Source of the DNA: Halobacteriales archaeon QS_5_70_15
GTDB taxonomy: Archaea; Halobacteriota; Halobacteria; Halobacteriales; Haloarculaceae
Assembly: GCA_003022005.1 (NCBI GenBank)
Contig: PXRQ01000034.1
Location: 43,068-73,321 of the forward strand
DNA: 30,254 nt
Direction: 5' to 3'
Below, in pieces: positions 1-7,991 of this stretch. Below the pieces are notes generated by a model. The model was given only the letters and a program-made list of their open reading frames with translations. It was not told where the DNA came from and searched no databases. Made by a program: the position numbers and the translations under genes. The stretch's first letter is position 1, and each line of letters opens with the position of its first letter.

Positions 1-439
1 GGGCGGTCGCACGGAGCGCGACGCGGTCGCCGTCGCGGCCGCCGTCGAGCCGCACTCGGGGGCGGGACTCCCCCTCGACGTCGCCGAGCCGTCCGGAGCC
101 GCGGGCGCTCCCGGAGCCGCCGGAACGACCGGAGATGCCGGAACGACCGGAGACGCCGGAGTAGCCCGAGGCGCCGCCGGCCGCGCCGGGCGCGGCGTGC
201 CCCGGGAACGCCCGGACGGTCAAGCGGTGGCGTTCGGCGGGGGCCTCGAGGCCGACGGTGTAGACCCCGGCGACGTCCGGTGTCAGGTGCTCGACGGGGT
301 CGTCGCCGAGCGTGACGGTACTTCCTTCGGGTGCGGTCTCTACCGTCCATCTGTAGGTCGCCGACGGATCGGGATCCCGCGGCGAGAGGTCGACGTCGTG
401 GCCGACAGCCGTAAATACTGGCGGGCCGGGGTGGTGCAT
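1..439 (-). CDS. Alpha-amylase-like protein, N-terminal part (runs off left edge)
   Basis: The minus-strand frame is open from an ATG at 439 to the window edge (146 codons, no stop). It begins MHHPGPPVFTAVGHDVDLSP and then shows an Ig-like beta-rich stretch (YRWTVETAPEG, VAGVYTVEAPAERHRLTVRAFPG). I associate this opening with intracellular haloarchaeal GH13 alpha-amylases, in which such a domain precedes the catalytic barrel. The barrel would lie outside the window, so no catalytic residue can be checked. There is no signal peptide. After about residue 82 comes a Gly/Ser/Arg-rich linker with SG repeats. A TTTATA box at 462-467 lies 26 bases before the ATG, which supports this start and a leaderless mRNA. 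The gene diverges from the glucoamylase, which fits joint starch, glycogen or maltodextrin degradation. Family assignment rests on remembered resemblance; the open frame and promoter are seen directly. Confidence 0.6.
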   Translation of the reverse strand, partial: MHHPGPPVFTAVGHDVDLSPRDPDPSATYRWTVETAPEGSTVTLGDDPVEHLTPDVAGVYTVGLEAPAERHRLTVRAFPGHAAPGAAGGASGYSGVSGRSGISGRSGGSGSARGSGRLGDVEGESRPRVRLDGGRDGDRVALRATA

Positions 440-460
440 GGGTGTGCGTTCGCCCCGAGG

Positions 461-517
461 GTATAAACATTTACTCATTTCTGAATAAGTATTTTGAGAA
501 GGATCGCCACCCTTTAA
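461..517. promoter_or_regulatory. Divergent promoter region for amylase-like gene and glucoamylase
   Basis: Only 102 bases separate the two start codons, and this stretch is far more AT-rich than its surroundings. A TATAAA at 462-467 reads as TTTATA on the minus strand, 26 bases before the ATG at 439. A CTTTAA at 512-517 lies 27 bases before the ATG at 542. These are the spacings expected for two leaderless haloarchaeal transcripts. A palindrome sits between the two boxes. Confidence 0.65.
472..491. promoter_or_regulatory. Candidate operator: 20-base imperfect palindrome between divergent TATA boxes
   Basis: The arms TACTCATT (472-479) and AATAAGTA (484-491) are inverted repeats matching at 7 of 8 positions, with a 4-base centre. 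The site lies between the two oppositely facing TATA boxes, where one bound protein could control both genes. The TACT...AGTA ends recall the half-sites of haloarchaeal TrmB sugar regulators, but the spacing here (12 bases between TACT and AGTA) is wider than the TrmB motif I know. The regulator is therefore unassigned. Confidence 0.4.
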
Positions 518-541
518 GCGATCGGGCTCCCCCGTGTCGGT

Positions 542-3500
542 ATGCGACTGCGGACCGCGATAAACCGATACAAGCGGGGGCGCGACGGGGGGTCGTTCCC
601 GGCGGAGTGTCCGACCCACGCCGGGGCGTTCTCCGGCTACGGCGACCGGCTGGTGTACGTCGACCCGGACGGGTCGTTCCGCGACCACTCGGCCCCGCTC
701 TCCGATCTCTACGGGGTCGACCGGTCGCGGTTCGGCATCGAGACCGACGACGGCGTCCGGTGGTTCGACGACACGGACCCGGTGCGCCAGCACTTCTACC
801 GGGACACCGCGCTGGTCGAGACGGAGTACGACGCCGACGAGTTCACCGTCCACCAGTACGACCTGACGCTCGGGCGGGCCCACATCACCCACGTCGAGCT
901 GCGCGGGGAGGTGCCGCCCGACGCCCGCCTGACGGCGTTCCTGACGTTCGCGCCCGAGGGCCGCGACGGCCGGGTTGGTCGGCTCATCCACGACGGTGCC
1001 GGACCGGACGACGGCGCGACCGTCGAGGTGTTCCACCGGGAGGAGCACGACTACGTCACCGCCTCGACCGGGCTCACGGCCGTGCGGGGGCAGGTCCCCG
1101 AGCGGTTCGACGAACTCTTGGGACCGGAGCCCGTGGAGTTCCCGCGCGAGGTTCCCTTGGAGAACTACGAGGACACCCACCTCTCGGGCGACATCGTCGT
1201 CTCGGCTCCCCTGGAGCGCGCGGGAAGGGGGATGCGGACGACGCTCGTCACCCAGCTCTCGGACCACACGGAGACGACCCGCGAGCGGGCGCTCGCTGAC
1301 GTCCGCGGGGCCGCGGAGATGCACGCGACGCCGGACGCGCTGCGGGAGGCTGCCCGCGAGCGGGTGGCCGTCCAGACCCCCGAAGGCACCCCCCGCGAGG
1401 CGACCGTCACCGACGACCTCCGGGCGCTCTCGCTGCTGACGGCGCCGACGGGGGCCCACATCGCCGGCCCGGAGTTCGACCCCTACTACGCCTACTCCGG
1501 GGGGTACGGCTACACCTGGTTCCGCGACGACGCCGAGGTCGCGGGCTACCTGCTGGACGCCGCCGATCGGCTCGACCTCGACCTGGGCGACGCCATCGAG
1601 CGGAGCGCCCGGTTCCACTGCGACGCCCAGCTCGAGGACGGAACCTGGCCCCACCGGGCGTGGGCCGTTGACGGTTCGCTCGCCCCGGGGTGGGCCAACG
1701 CCCGGCTCGAGGGACGCGACGTCCCCGAGTACCAGGCGGACCAGACGGCCAGCGTCGTGACGTTCCTCGCTGAACTCCTGCGAGAGCGCGGCGACGAACT
1801 CGACGAGTCGCTCCGGTCGCGGGTCCACGAGGCGGTCGAACGGGGGGTCGAGGGGCTCGATGCCACCCTCGACGAGGACGGGCTCCCCGAGCGGTGTCAG
1901 AACCTCTGGGAGGACATGGACGGCCGGTTCACCCACACCGCGGCGACGTTCCTCGAGGCGTACGCGACCGTCGCGCGGGCGCCGGTCGACGCGGACGTCC
2001 GCAAGCACGCCACCGTCCGCGCACAGGAGGTGATGGACGGGCTCGACGCCCTCTGGTCGGGGTCCGCCGACCGCTACGGCCTCCGCTTGGATGGCGAGGA
2101 CTTCGACGCCCGGTTCGATTCGGGGACGTTCGCGCTCGTCTCGGCGTTCGCCGAGTACGACCGCGCGATCGGGCTCTCCGACGCCGCGCTCGACCGGCTC
2201 GTCGACCACGTCGATGCGACGCTCGAGGGGCTCTACCGCGAGACTGGCGACGTCCGCGGGCTGGTCCGCTACGAGGGCGACACCTGGCGGCGGGTCTGGC
2301 AGGACGCCGAGAAGGTCTGGTCGGTCGGGACGGTGTGGGGCGCCAACGCCGCCGCGCGGCTCGGCGCGCTGCTCGGCCGACACGACCGGGCGGGAGAGGC
2401 CGACCCGTTCCTCGAGTGGGCCGGCGACCTCTACGAGGCCGTCGAGCCCGGCCGACCGCTCTGCACCGGTGCCGGGTTCCTGGCCGAGCAGGCCTTCGAC
2501 GACGGGACGCCCGACTCGGCGGCACCGCTCGGCTGGTCCCACGCGCTCCGGCTCCACACGACGGCGCTGCTCGCGGACCTCGACGCCCTCCCGGCGGTCG
2601 CGGTCCCCTCCGGCCCCGAGTCCCGGCCCCGGTGGACGACCGCGGAGAAGTACGGCGTCGGGACCGTCGCCGACCACGACGAGCCCGACCCCTCGAAGGT
2701 CTGGTTCACGCTCACCGGCGGGGCGCTCACCGAGGTCCGGTTCCCGCGGATCGACGTGATGAACCTCCGGACGCTCGACTTCCTCGTCGTCGACACCGAC
2801 GGGGACGAGAGCTACACCGCCCGGACGTTCAACGAGGACCGCCGCGACGACCGCGCCGAGAGCATCGAGCGACACGCGGAACACGTCGGCGGGGCGTCCC
2901 TGCGGTTCCGACAGACCGTGACCGAGACGGGCGACGGCCGTGGCCACGAGTGGCGGCTCACCGCCGAGTACGTAGCCGATCCGGAGCACGACGCGGTCGT
3001 GGTCGACCTCTCCTTCGAGTCGCTCGACGGGACCGAGTACGCGGTCTACGCCGTCGTCGACACCGCGCTCACCAACACCGGGGACCACGACCGGGGATAC
3101 CGGCTCGGCGAGGAGGGCGCTTACCACCTCGTCGCCCGCGACGCCGGCGCGTTCGACGCCGAGGGTGATCCCCTCCTCGTCGACGAGGACGGGGATCCCT
3201 ACAGCGTCGCGGCTGCGCTCGTCGCCGACGACCGGTTCGAGTGGGCGACCGTCGGCATCGGTGGCTCCGAACGGCTCGGCAGGCTGTTCGGCGAGGGGGT
3301 CGAGAACGGTGGTGCCGCCGAGATCGAGGACGAGAACGTCGTCCTCGTCGGGCGGCTCGGGACCGGCGACCGATACGACGGGCGGATAGCGCTCGGTTTC
3401 GCCGAGGACGCCGACACCGCCGGGGCGCTCGGGGAGGCCGAGGGATCGCTCGCCCGCGGCTACGGGACCGTCCGGGGGGAGTACGACGACACCTGGCGGG

Positions 3501-5068
3501 CGTTCATGGCCGACAAGCCACTCCCCGACTCCGTGTCCGACGACCCCGACCTGGCCGCGCAGTACCGCGTCGCCCTGATGAGCCTGCAGGCCGTCGAGGA
3601 CAAGACGTTCAACGGCGCGGCCATCGCCTCGCCCTCGGTGCCGTGGGGCGAGGCCGTCGTCGCCGACGAGCCGAAGGGGTACGGCTACAACTTCGTCTGG
3701 TCGCGGGACCTCTACCAGACGTTCACCGTCCTGGACATCGTCGGCGAGGTGGAGACGGCCCACGACGCCCTCGCCTACGTCTACCGCTACCAGCAGGACG
3801 AGTCCGGGTTCATCCCGCAGAACACCTACCTCAGCGGGCGCACGCGGTGGGGCGGCGAACAGATGGACAACATCGGGTTCCCGGGGGTGATGGCCTACCA
3901 CCTCTACGAGCGCGGCATCGGGTTCGACGAGGCCGCCTACGACTACGCGAACCTCCGTCGGTCCTCGGACTACATCGCCCGGCACGGCCCGGCGACCCAG
4001 CAGGAGCGGTGGGAGGAGGAGTCGGGCCACTCCCCCTCGAGCCTCGCCGCCGAGATCGCGGGGTTGGCCTGCGCCGCGAGTGTTGCGATGGACGAGGGCC
4101 GGCACGGCGACGCGCTCGCGTGGCTCGCGCTGGCCGACGACTGGCAGGCCCGCGTCGAGGATTGGACCGCCACGACCACTGGAACCGAGCGGATCACCCG
4201 GACCCCCTACTACGTCCGGATCACCCGGGAGGGGGACCCCGACGCGGGTCACTACCGGACACTCGCCAACGGCGGACCGGCGCTCGACGAGCGGGAGATC
4301 ATCGACGCCGGGTTCCTCGAACTCGTCCGTCTCGGCGTGAAGCCCTGGGACGACGAGACGATCCGGAACTCGGTCGACGTGGTCGACGAGACGATCCGGG
4401 TCGAGACGCCACACGGCCCGGCATTCTACCGCTACAACGGCGATGGCTACGGGGAACTCGCCCGCGACGAGGAGGGTGCACCGTGGGACATCGACGCCGG
4501 GGGGCGCGGCCGGCTCTGGCCCATCTTCACGGGCGAGCGCGGCGAATACGAGCTCCTCGCGCGGAGCGAGGGCGAGGACGACCCCGAGTCGCTGCTCCGG
4601 ACGATGGCCGGGTTCGCCAACTCCGGGCGGATGCTGGCCGAGCAGGTATGGGACCGCGACCGGGAGACCACGTACAACTGGGAGTTCGGGGAGGGGACCG
4701 GATCGGCCACCCCGCTGGCCTGGAGCATGGCCCAGTTCGTCCGGCTCGCGCACGGCATCGACGCCGGGCAACCGGTCGAGACCCCCGGCTTCGTCGCCGA
4801 GCGGTACGCCACGGGCGAGGCTCGTGAGGGTCCCTCGCTCCGTGTCGACACGCAGTTCGAGGCGGATCGGGTCCGGGTCTCGGGGGAGACCGACGGCCCC
4901 GCCGTCGCGGTCAAGACACCCGTCGAGACCGTCTACGTCGAACCCGAGGACGGACGCTTCGAGACGCGCGTGGACATCCAGCACGGGGAGAACCGGGTGG
5001 TGGTCGCCGCGGCGACCGACACCGACCTGGAGCGGGCCGGAACGACCGTCGAACGACTGGCGCTCTAG
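542..5068 (+). CDS. Tandem GH15 glucoamylase (glucan 1,4-alpha-glucosidase), 1508 aa, cytosolic
   Basis: Predicted to release glucose from the non-reducing ends of starch, glycogen or maltodextrins. There is no signal peptide, so it should act in the cytosol. Two GH15-like modules follow each other. The first has YGYTWFRDD (W326-D329), LWEDMDGRFTH with a candidate general acid E457, and GFLAEQAFDDG with candidate base E649. A beta-sandwich of the glucodextranase/glucoamylase N-domain type begins near residue 697 (KVWFTLTGG). The second module has FVWSRD (W1053-D1056), RWEEESGHSPS (E1158-E1160) and AEQVWDR (E1367). The last ~75 residues look like a small beta-rich accessory domain. A single GH15 enzyme usually has about 600-800 residues, so this is a fused pair. 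The ATG at 542 is placed by the TATA box 27 bases upstream. The GH15 assignment is firm; that both modules are active is inferred. Confidence 0.88.
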   Translation: MRLRTAINRYKRGRDGGSFPAECPTHAGAFSGYGDRLVYVDPDGSFRDHSAPLSDLYGVDRSRFGIETDDGVRWFDDTDPVRQHFYRDTALVETEYDADEFTVHQYDLTLGRAHITHVELRGEVPPDARLTAFLTFAPEGRDGRVGRLIHDGAGPDDGATVEVFHREEHDYVTASTGLTAVRGQVPERFDELLGPEPVEFPREVPLENYEDTHLSGDIVVSAPLERAGRGMRTTLVTQLSDHTETTRERALADVRGAAEMHATPDALREAARERVAVQTPEGTPREATVTDDLRALSLLTAPTGAHIAGPEFDPYYAYSGGYGYTWFRDDAEVAGYLLDAADRLDLDLGDAIERSARFHCDAQLEDGTWPHRAWAVDGSLAPGWANARLEGRDVPEYQADQTASVVTFLAELLRERGDELDESLRSRVHEAVERGVEGLDATLDEDGLPERCQNLWEDMDGRFTHTAATFLEAYATVARAPVDADVRKHATVRAQEVMDGLDALWSGSADRYGLRLDGEDFDARFDSGTFALVSAFAEYDRAIGLSDAALDRLVDHVDATLEGLYRETGDVRGLVRYEGDTWRRVWQDAEKVWSVGTVWGANAAARLGALLGRHDRAGEADPFLEWAGDLYEAVEPGRPLCTGAGFLAEQAFDDGTPDSAAPLGWSHALRLHTTALLADLDALPAVAVPSGPESRPRWTTAEKYGVGTVADHDEPDPSKVWFTLTGGALTEVRFPRIDVMNLRTLDFLVVDTDGDESYTARTFNEDRRDDRAESIERHAEHVGGASLRFRQTVTETGDGRGHEWRLTAEYVADPEHDAVVVDLSFESLDGTEYAVYAVVDTALTNTGDHDRGYRLGEEGAYHLVARDAGAFDAEGDPLLVDEDGDPYSVAAALVADDRFEWATVGIGGSERLGRLFGEGVENGGAAEIEDENVVLVGRLGTGDRYDGRIALGFAEDADTAGALGEAEGSLARGYGTVRGEYDDTWRAFMADKPLPDSVSDDPDLAAQYRVALMSLQAVEDKTFNGAAIASPSVPWGEAVVADEPKGYGYNFVWSRDLYQTFTVLDIVGEVETAHDALAYVYRYQQDESGFIPQNTYLSGRTRWGGEQMDNIGFPGVMAYHLYERGIGFDEAAYDYANLRRSSDYIARHGPATQQERWEEESGHSPSSLAAEIAGLACAASVAMDEGRHGDALAWLALADDWQARVEDWTATTTGTERITRTPYYVRITREGDPDAGHYRTLANGGPALDEREIIDAGFLELVRLGVKPWDDETIRNSVDVVDETIRVETPHGPAFYRYNGDGYGELARDEEGAPWDIDAGGRGRLWPIFTGERGEYELLARSEGEDDPESLLRTMAGFANSGRMLAEQVWDRDRETTYNWEFGEGTGSATPLAWSMAQFVRLAHGIDAGQPVETPGFVAERYATGEAREGPSLRVDTQFEADRVRVSGETDGPAVAVKTPVETVYVEPEDGRFETRVDIQHGENRVVVAAATDTDLERAGTTVERLAL

Positions 5069-5227
5069 GTGGGAGACGGTCTCCGTCCGAACCACTCCCG
5101 ATGTCCGGATCGATCGCTCTACGAGCAGCCGACACCCCTCCTCGCTCCACGGGACGGCGTGTCGGACTCCCGCTCCCGACCCGTGGGTGGATCGTCAGGG
5201 CATGGGGACGGTGGTTCCGGTTTCGGA

Positions 5228-5233
5228 TATAAA
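5228..5233 (+). promoter_or_regulatory. TATA-like box upstream of the structured spacer
   Basis: TATAAA lies in an otherwise GC-rich stretch. Transcription starting 25-28 bases downstream would begin at about 5255, exactly at the first arm of a small hairpin, and would run through the large inverted repeat. No open reading frame follows, so a non-coding transcript is possible. This is inferred from position only. Confidence 0.35.
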
Positions 5234-5293
5234 CGTACGGGGGGAGAGCGGTCGGGTTCGGCCGCGAACCGATCGGATCATCGGGTGGGACTG

Positions 5294-5375
5294 ATACGGT
5301 CGTGCGTAACGATCTACCGGCGATAACCCGGACAGGGTCGGGTATCGACGGTAACAAGACTACGCACGACCGTAT
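5294..5375. repeat. Nested ~82-base inverted repeat (MITE-like or structured RNA)
   Basis: The outer arms ATACGGTCGTGCGTA (5294-5308) and TACGCACGACCGTAT (5361-5375) are perfect 15-base inverted repeats. Inside them, TACCGGCGATAACCCG pairs with CGGGTATCGACGGTA apart from one bulge and one mismatch. The element could therefore fold into one long interrupted hairpin with an apical loop near GACAGGGT. No transposase frame lies nearby. It could be a miniature transposable element, an RNA structure or a terminator-like barrier; the sequence does not decide between these. Confidence 0.7.
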
Positions 5376-5471
5376 GAAAGGGGCCGACCGCTGGACGAAG
5401 TACGACGACGCAAGCACCACAACGAGCGTAGCGAGTGAGGAGCGCAGCGAGTCGCACGAGTCCAGCAGTCA

Positions 5472-5551
5472 GGGGCTTTCAGGGTGCTTCTCATGTCATC
5501 AATAGCGAGACGGTCGAAGACAGATCGAAAGCCCCCGCCGGCAACGCCGGC
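5472..5551. repeat. Inverted GGGGCTTTC/GAAAGCCCC pair plus GC hairpin
   Basis: GGGGCTTTC at 5472-5480 is the exact reverse complement of GAAAGCCCC at 5527-5535. The second copy is followed at once by GCCGGC-AAC-GCCGGC (5537-5551), a perfect 6-base stem with a 3-base loop. Just upstream (5423-5453) are overlapping AGCGAG-type repeats on one strand, equivalent to CTCGCT on the other. I have the impression that such motifs recur in intergenic DNA of halophilic archaea, but I cannot test that here. Confidence 0.5.
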
Positions 5552-5650
5552 CTCGAACGGTCGTGACGGCGGAGCTGTCACGCACGGCCCGTTTCAGTCC
5601 CGATGTCCAAATCCGAGGCCCCGCAGCCGAACCTTCGAGTCGCTATCGAC

Positions 5651-6685
5651 TCAAGGGAAGATGCTCTCGGGCAGGTACGCCGTCACCGTCCAGTTCGGCG
5701 CGTCGACGACCTCGCTGATCTTCAGGTCGACCGCCGCCGAGCAGAGGATGTACGCCTCTCCCCGGGTCAGGTCGCGGTGCTCGTGGAGGTGGTCGATCAT
5801 GTGTCTGGTGGCCTTCTTCGTCGCCTCCATCAGGTCGTCGGAGATGCCGGTCGTCGCGTACATCGGCTCGTCCTTCCCCGTTGGCGTGAACGGTCCACCG
5901 GTCTCGAACTGTGGCTGCTCGATGTCCATGTCCGTTCGGACGTCGAACCGCGCGGTGACGAACATCGGTGCCTCGATGCCGGTCACGCAGACCTCGCCGT
6001 CGCCCTGTGCGGCGTGGCAGTCGGCGGTCGAGAACAGCGCCCCCTCGTTCTTCACCGGGAAGTAGACCGTCGAGCCCTTCGTCATGTGCTTGACGTCCAT
6101 GTTGCCGCCGACGTCGCGCGGCGGGAGCGTGTCGTGCTCGCCGTCCTCCTCGGGCGCGACGCCGGCGATGCCCGGGAACATGTCTAGCGGCACCTCGATG
6201 CCGTCGACGGGCTCCGCCCGTCTGCCCGCGGAACTCCGTTCCGCGCTGTTCACGAAGCGCGCCACGTCCCCCTCCAGGTCCCAGATGTGGAGGCCCGCAT
6301 TGGGGAAGTCCTCGGGGAGGAGGCCGAGGCCCATCTCGCCGGGCATGAACCCGGTGAACCCCCAGCCCTTGTGCTCGAAGTCGAGGAAGTCGACCGCGAG
6401 GACGTCGCCGGGTTCGGCCCCCTCGACGGCGACCGGCCCGGTCAGCGGGTGGACGGGGTCGAAGCTCGAGTTCGCGAGGTCCTCGGACGTCGATTCGGGC
6501 CCGACCTGGCCGTCGAGCGCGTCGCGGCACTCGAACCGGACCACCTCGCCCGGTTCGACCGTGAGCACGGGGTCGAGGCTGTTGTCCCAGACGTGGTGGA
6601 CGTTCTCGTCGGCGTCGCTCAGCTCGTGGTCGACGGTGTAGTCGTCGAACGACATCACGTCCCGAACCACGTCCCGCCCCGACAT
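5651..6685 (-). CDS. Acetamidase/formamidase family amidohydrolase
   Basis: A 344-residue protein of the FmdA/AmdA family, which hydrolyses formamide, acetamide or related short amides to ammonia and the acid in the cytosol. Family features: HHVWDNSLDPVLTVEPG near the N-terminus, FDPVHPLTGPVAVEGAEPGD with the Gly/Pro-rich turn typical of the family, and HAAQGDGEVCVTGIEAPM in the C-terminal half. I place the start at the ATG at 6685. An internal ATG at 6655 (MSFDDYTVDHE) is also possible. The open frame extends to 6877, but that part overlaps the galactokinase and its promoter. The gene is divergent from galK and convergent with the glucoamylase. The true substrate and physiological role (nitrogen scavenging or removal of amides) are not visible from context. 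Confidence 0.85.
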   Translation of the reverse strand: MSGRDVVRDVMSFDDYTVDHELSDADENVHHVWDNSLDPVLTVEPGEVVRFECRDALDGQVGPESTSEDLANSSFDPVHPLTGPVAVEGAEPGDVLAVDFLDFEHKGWGFTGFMPGEMGLGLLPEDFPNAGLHIWDLEGDVARFVNSAERSSAGRRAEPVDGIEVPLDMFPGIAGVAPEEDGEHDTLPPRDVGGNMDVKHMTKGSTVYFPVKNEGALFSTADCHAAQGDGEVCVTGIEAPMFVTARFDVRTDMDIEQPQFETGGPFTPTGKDEPMYATTGISDDLMEATKKATRHMIDHLHEHRDLTRGEAYILCSAAVDLKISEVVDAPNWTVTAYLPESIFP

Positions 6686-6743
6686 GAAGGTGGAGGTGGA
6701 GGTGCCCGTGAACGGGCGGCGCGGGAGCGCGGTCCATCCGGGG

Positions 6744-6753
6744 TATTGAATAG
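6744..6753. promoter_or_regulatory. Shared AT-rich box between acetamidase and galK
   Basis: TATTGAATAG is the only AT-rich decamer in the 94 bases between the two divergent starts. It lies about 30 bases before the galK ATG, giving an almost leaderless mRNA. Read on the other strand (CTATTCAATA) it is about 60 bases before the acetamidase ATG, which would give a leader of roughly 35 bases. A single bidirectional box is possible. Confidence 0.4.
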
Positions 6754-6779
6754 CCGCGGACGCGACCGACTGCGGTAGG

Positions 6780-7940
6780 ATGACGGGCGACGACGGCGTC
6801 GAGCCGGTCCGGGCGGCGTTCGGGGAACGGTTCGGGGTGGCGCCGACGGCGACTGCCGTCGCGCCGGGACGGGTCAACCTGATCGGCGGGCACGTCGACT
6901 ACAACGGCGGCATCGTACTGCCGGCGGCGATCGATCGCGCCACCGTGGTGGCCGCGCGCGCCCGGGACGACGACGTCGTCCGTGCCTACTCCCTGCGGAT
7001 GGACGAGGGCGCCGAGGCGACCGTGGGCGAGAAGCGGGACGGCTGGACCGCGTACGTCGTCGGGACCGCCAACGTCCTCTCGGCCGACGTCGGCCGCCCG
7101 CTCGGCGCCGACATCGTCGTCGTCGGCGACATGATCGTGGGCGCAGGACTCTCCTCGTCGGCCTCCCTGGAGGTCGCGGTCGGGGGTGCGCTGAACGCCG
7201 CCCACGGGCTCGGTCTCTCGCCGAAGGACCTCGCCGACGCCGGCTACCGGGCGGAGAACGAGGAGGTGGGGATGGCCTGTGGCATCATGGACCAGTTCGC
7301 GAGTGCCCTCGGCCGGTCCGACCACGCGCTCCGCATCGACTGTCGGAGCCGCGAGGTCGAACAGATCCCGTTCGACACCGACCACGCGAACCTCCTCGTC
7401 GTCGACACCAACGTCGCGCACAAGCTGACCGAGTCGGGGTTCAACGACCGGGTCCGGGAGTGTCACGAGGCGACCGCGCGGCTGGATTCGCTGCTCGGCA
7501 AGCGGGTCATGGCGCTCCGGGACGTCACCCCACACGAGGTCGAGGCCCACGCCGCGGACCTCGACCCGCCGCTCGACCGCCGGGCCCGTCACGTCACGAA
7601 CGAGATCCGGCGCGTCGAGATCGCCGCCGAGGCGCTCCGCGAGGGCGACGTCGGCCGCGTCGGGTCGCTCATGCGCGAGTCCCACCGAAGCCTCCGCGAC
7701 GACTACGAGGTGAGCTGTGCGGAGCTGAACGCCGTCGTCGAGATCCTCGACGACCGCGACGGGGTGTACGGCTGCCGGATGATCGGCGGCGGCTGGGGCG
7801 GCAGCGTCCTCGCGCTCGCAGACCCCGTGGCGACCGCGGACCTGACCGCCGCCGTCGAGCGCGAGTACCGCGACCGGACCGGGATCGACGCCGACACCTA
7901 CGTCTTCGGGACGGGCGACGGGCTCCGGCTGGTGGACTGA
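6780..7940 (+). CDS. galK: Galactokinase (GHMP kinase)
   Basis: A 386-residue cytosolic sugar kinase, predicted to phosphorylate the anomeric oxygen of galactose using ATP (Leloir pathway entry). The N-terminal sugar motif is GRVNLIGGHVDYNGG (residues 30-44). The phosphate-binding GHMP motif is GAGLSSSASLEV. Candidate catalytic Asp171 lies in GIMDQFASALG, and the third GHMP motif reads MIGGGWGGSVLAL near the C-terminus. Length and motif order fit GalK. In the first motif the Glu of the usual GEHTDYN is Gly37, while His38 and Asp40 remain, so sugar preference may differ. It is convergent with a sugar-acid dehydratase (51 bases apart) and divergent from an amidase, so no Leloir partner gene is adjacent. 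Confidence 0.82.
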   Translation: MTGDDGVEPVRAAFGERFGVAPTATAVAPGRVNLIGGHVDYNGGIVLPAAIDRATVVAARARDDDVVRAYSLRMDEGAEATVGEKRDGWTAYVVGTANVLSADVGRPLGADIVVVGDMIVGAGLSSSASLEVAVGGALNAAHGLGLSPKDLADAGYRAENEEVGMACGIMDQFASALGRSDHALRIDCRSREVEQIPFDTDHANLLVVDTNVAHKLTESGFNDRVRECHEATARLDSLLGKRVMALRDVTPHEVEAHAADLDPPLDRRARHVTNEIRRVEIAAEALREGDVGRVGSLMRESHRSLRDDYEVSCAELNAVVEILDDRDGVYGCRMIGGGWGGSVLALADPVATADLTAAVEREYRDRTGIDADTYVFGTGDGLRLVD

Positions 7941-7991
7941 GCGGCCTCCCGGTGGAGAAGCAAGGCCCACCGCGACCGTGGCTCGATCCGG

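Larger units (their letters stand above)
5069..5650. other. 582-base spacer without a convincing gene; holds a promoter-like box and several inverted repeats
   Basis: No frame here has haloarchaeal coding character. The short frames at 5302-5505 (+) and 5360-5581 (-) are low-complexity and start or end inside repeats. The stretch contains TATAAA at 5228-5233, a small perfect hairpin at 5255-5270 (GGTTCG/CGAACC), a large nested inverted repeat at 5294-5375, a purine-rich run of AGCGAG-type repeats around 5423-5453, and paired GGGGCTTTC/GAAAGCCCC motifs with a GC hairpin (5472-5551). It separates the glucoamylase from the convergent acetamidase gene. Confidence 0.6.

Noticed and set aside
1894..4827. 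Long Arg-rich open frames in other frames across the glucoamylase
   Set aside because: They are by-products of high G+C coding DNA; composition is unlike any real protein here and the GH15 frame explains the region.
5302..5505. 67-codon open frame beginning inside the inverted repeat
   Set aside because: It is low-complexity (Ser/Glu/Thr runs made by the AGCGAG repeats), starts within the repeat arm and resembles no family known to me.
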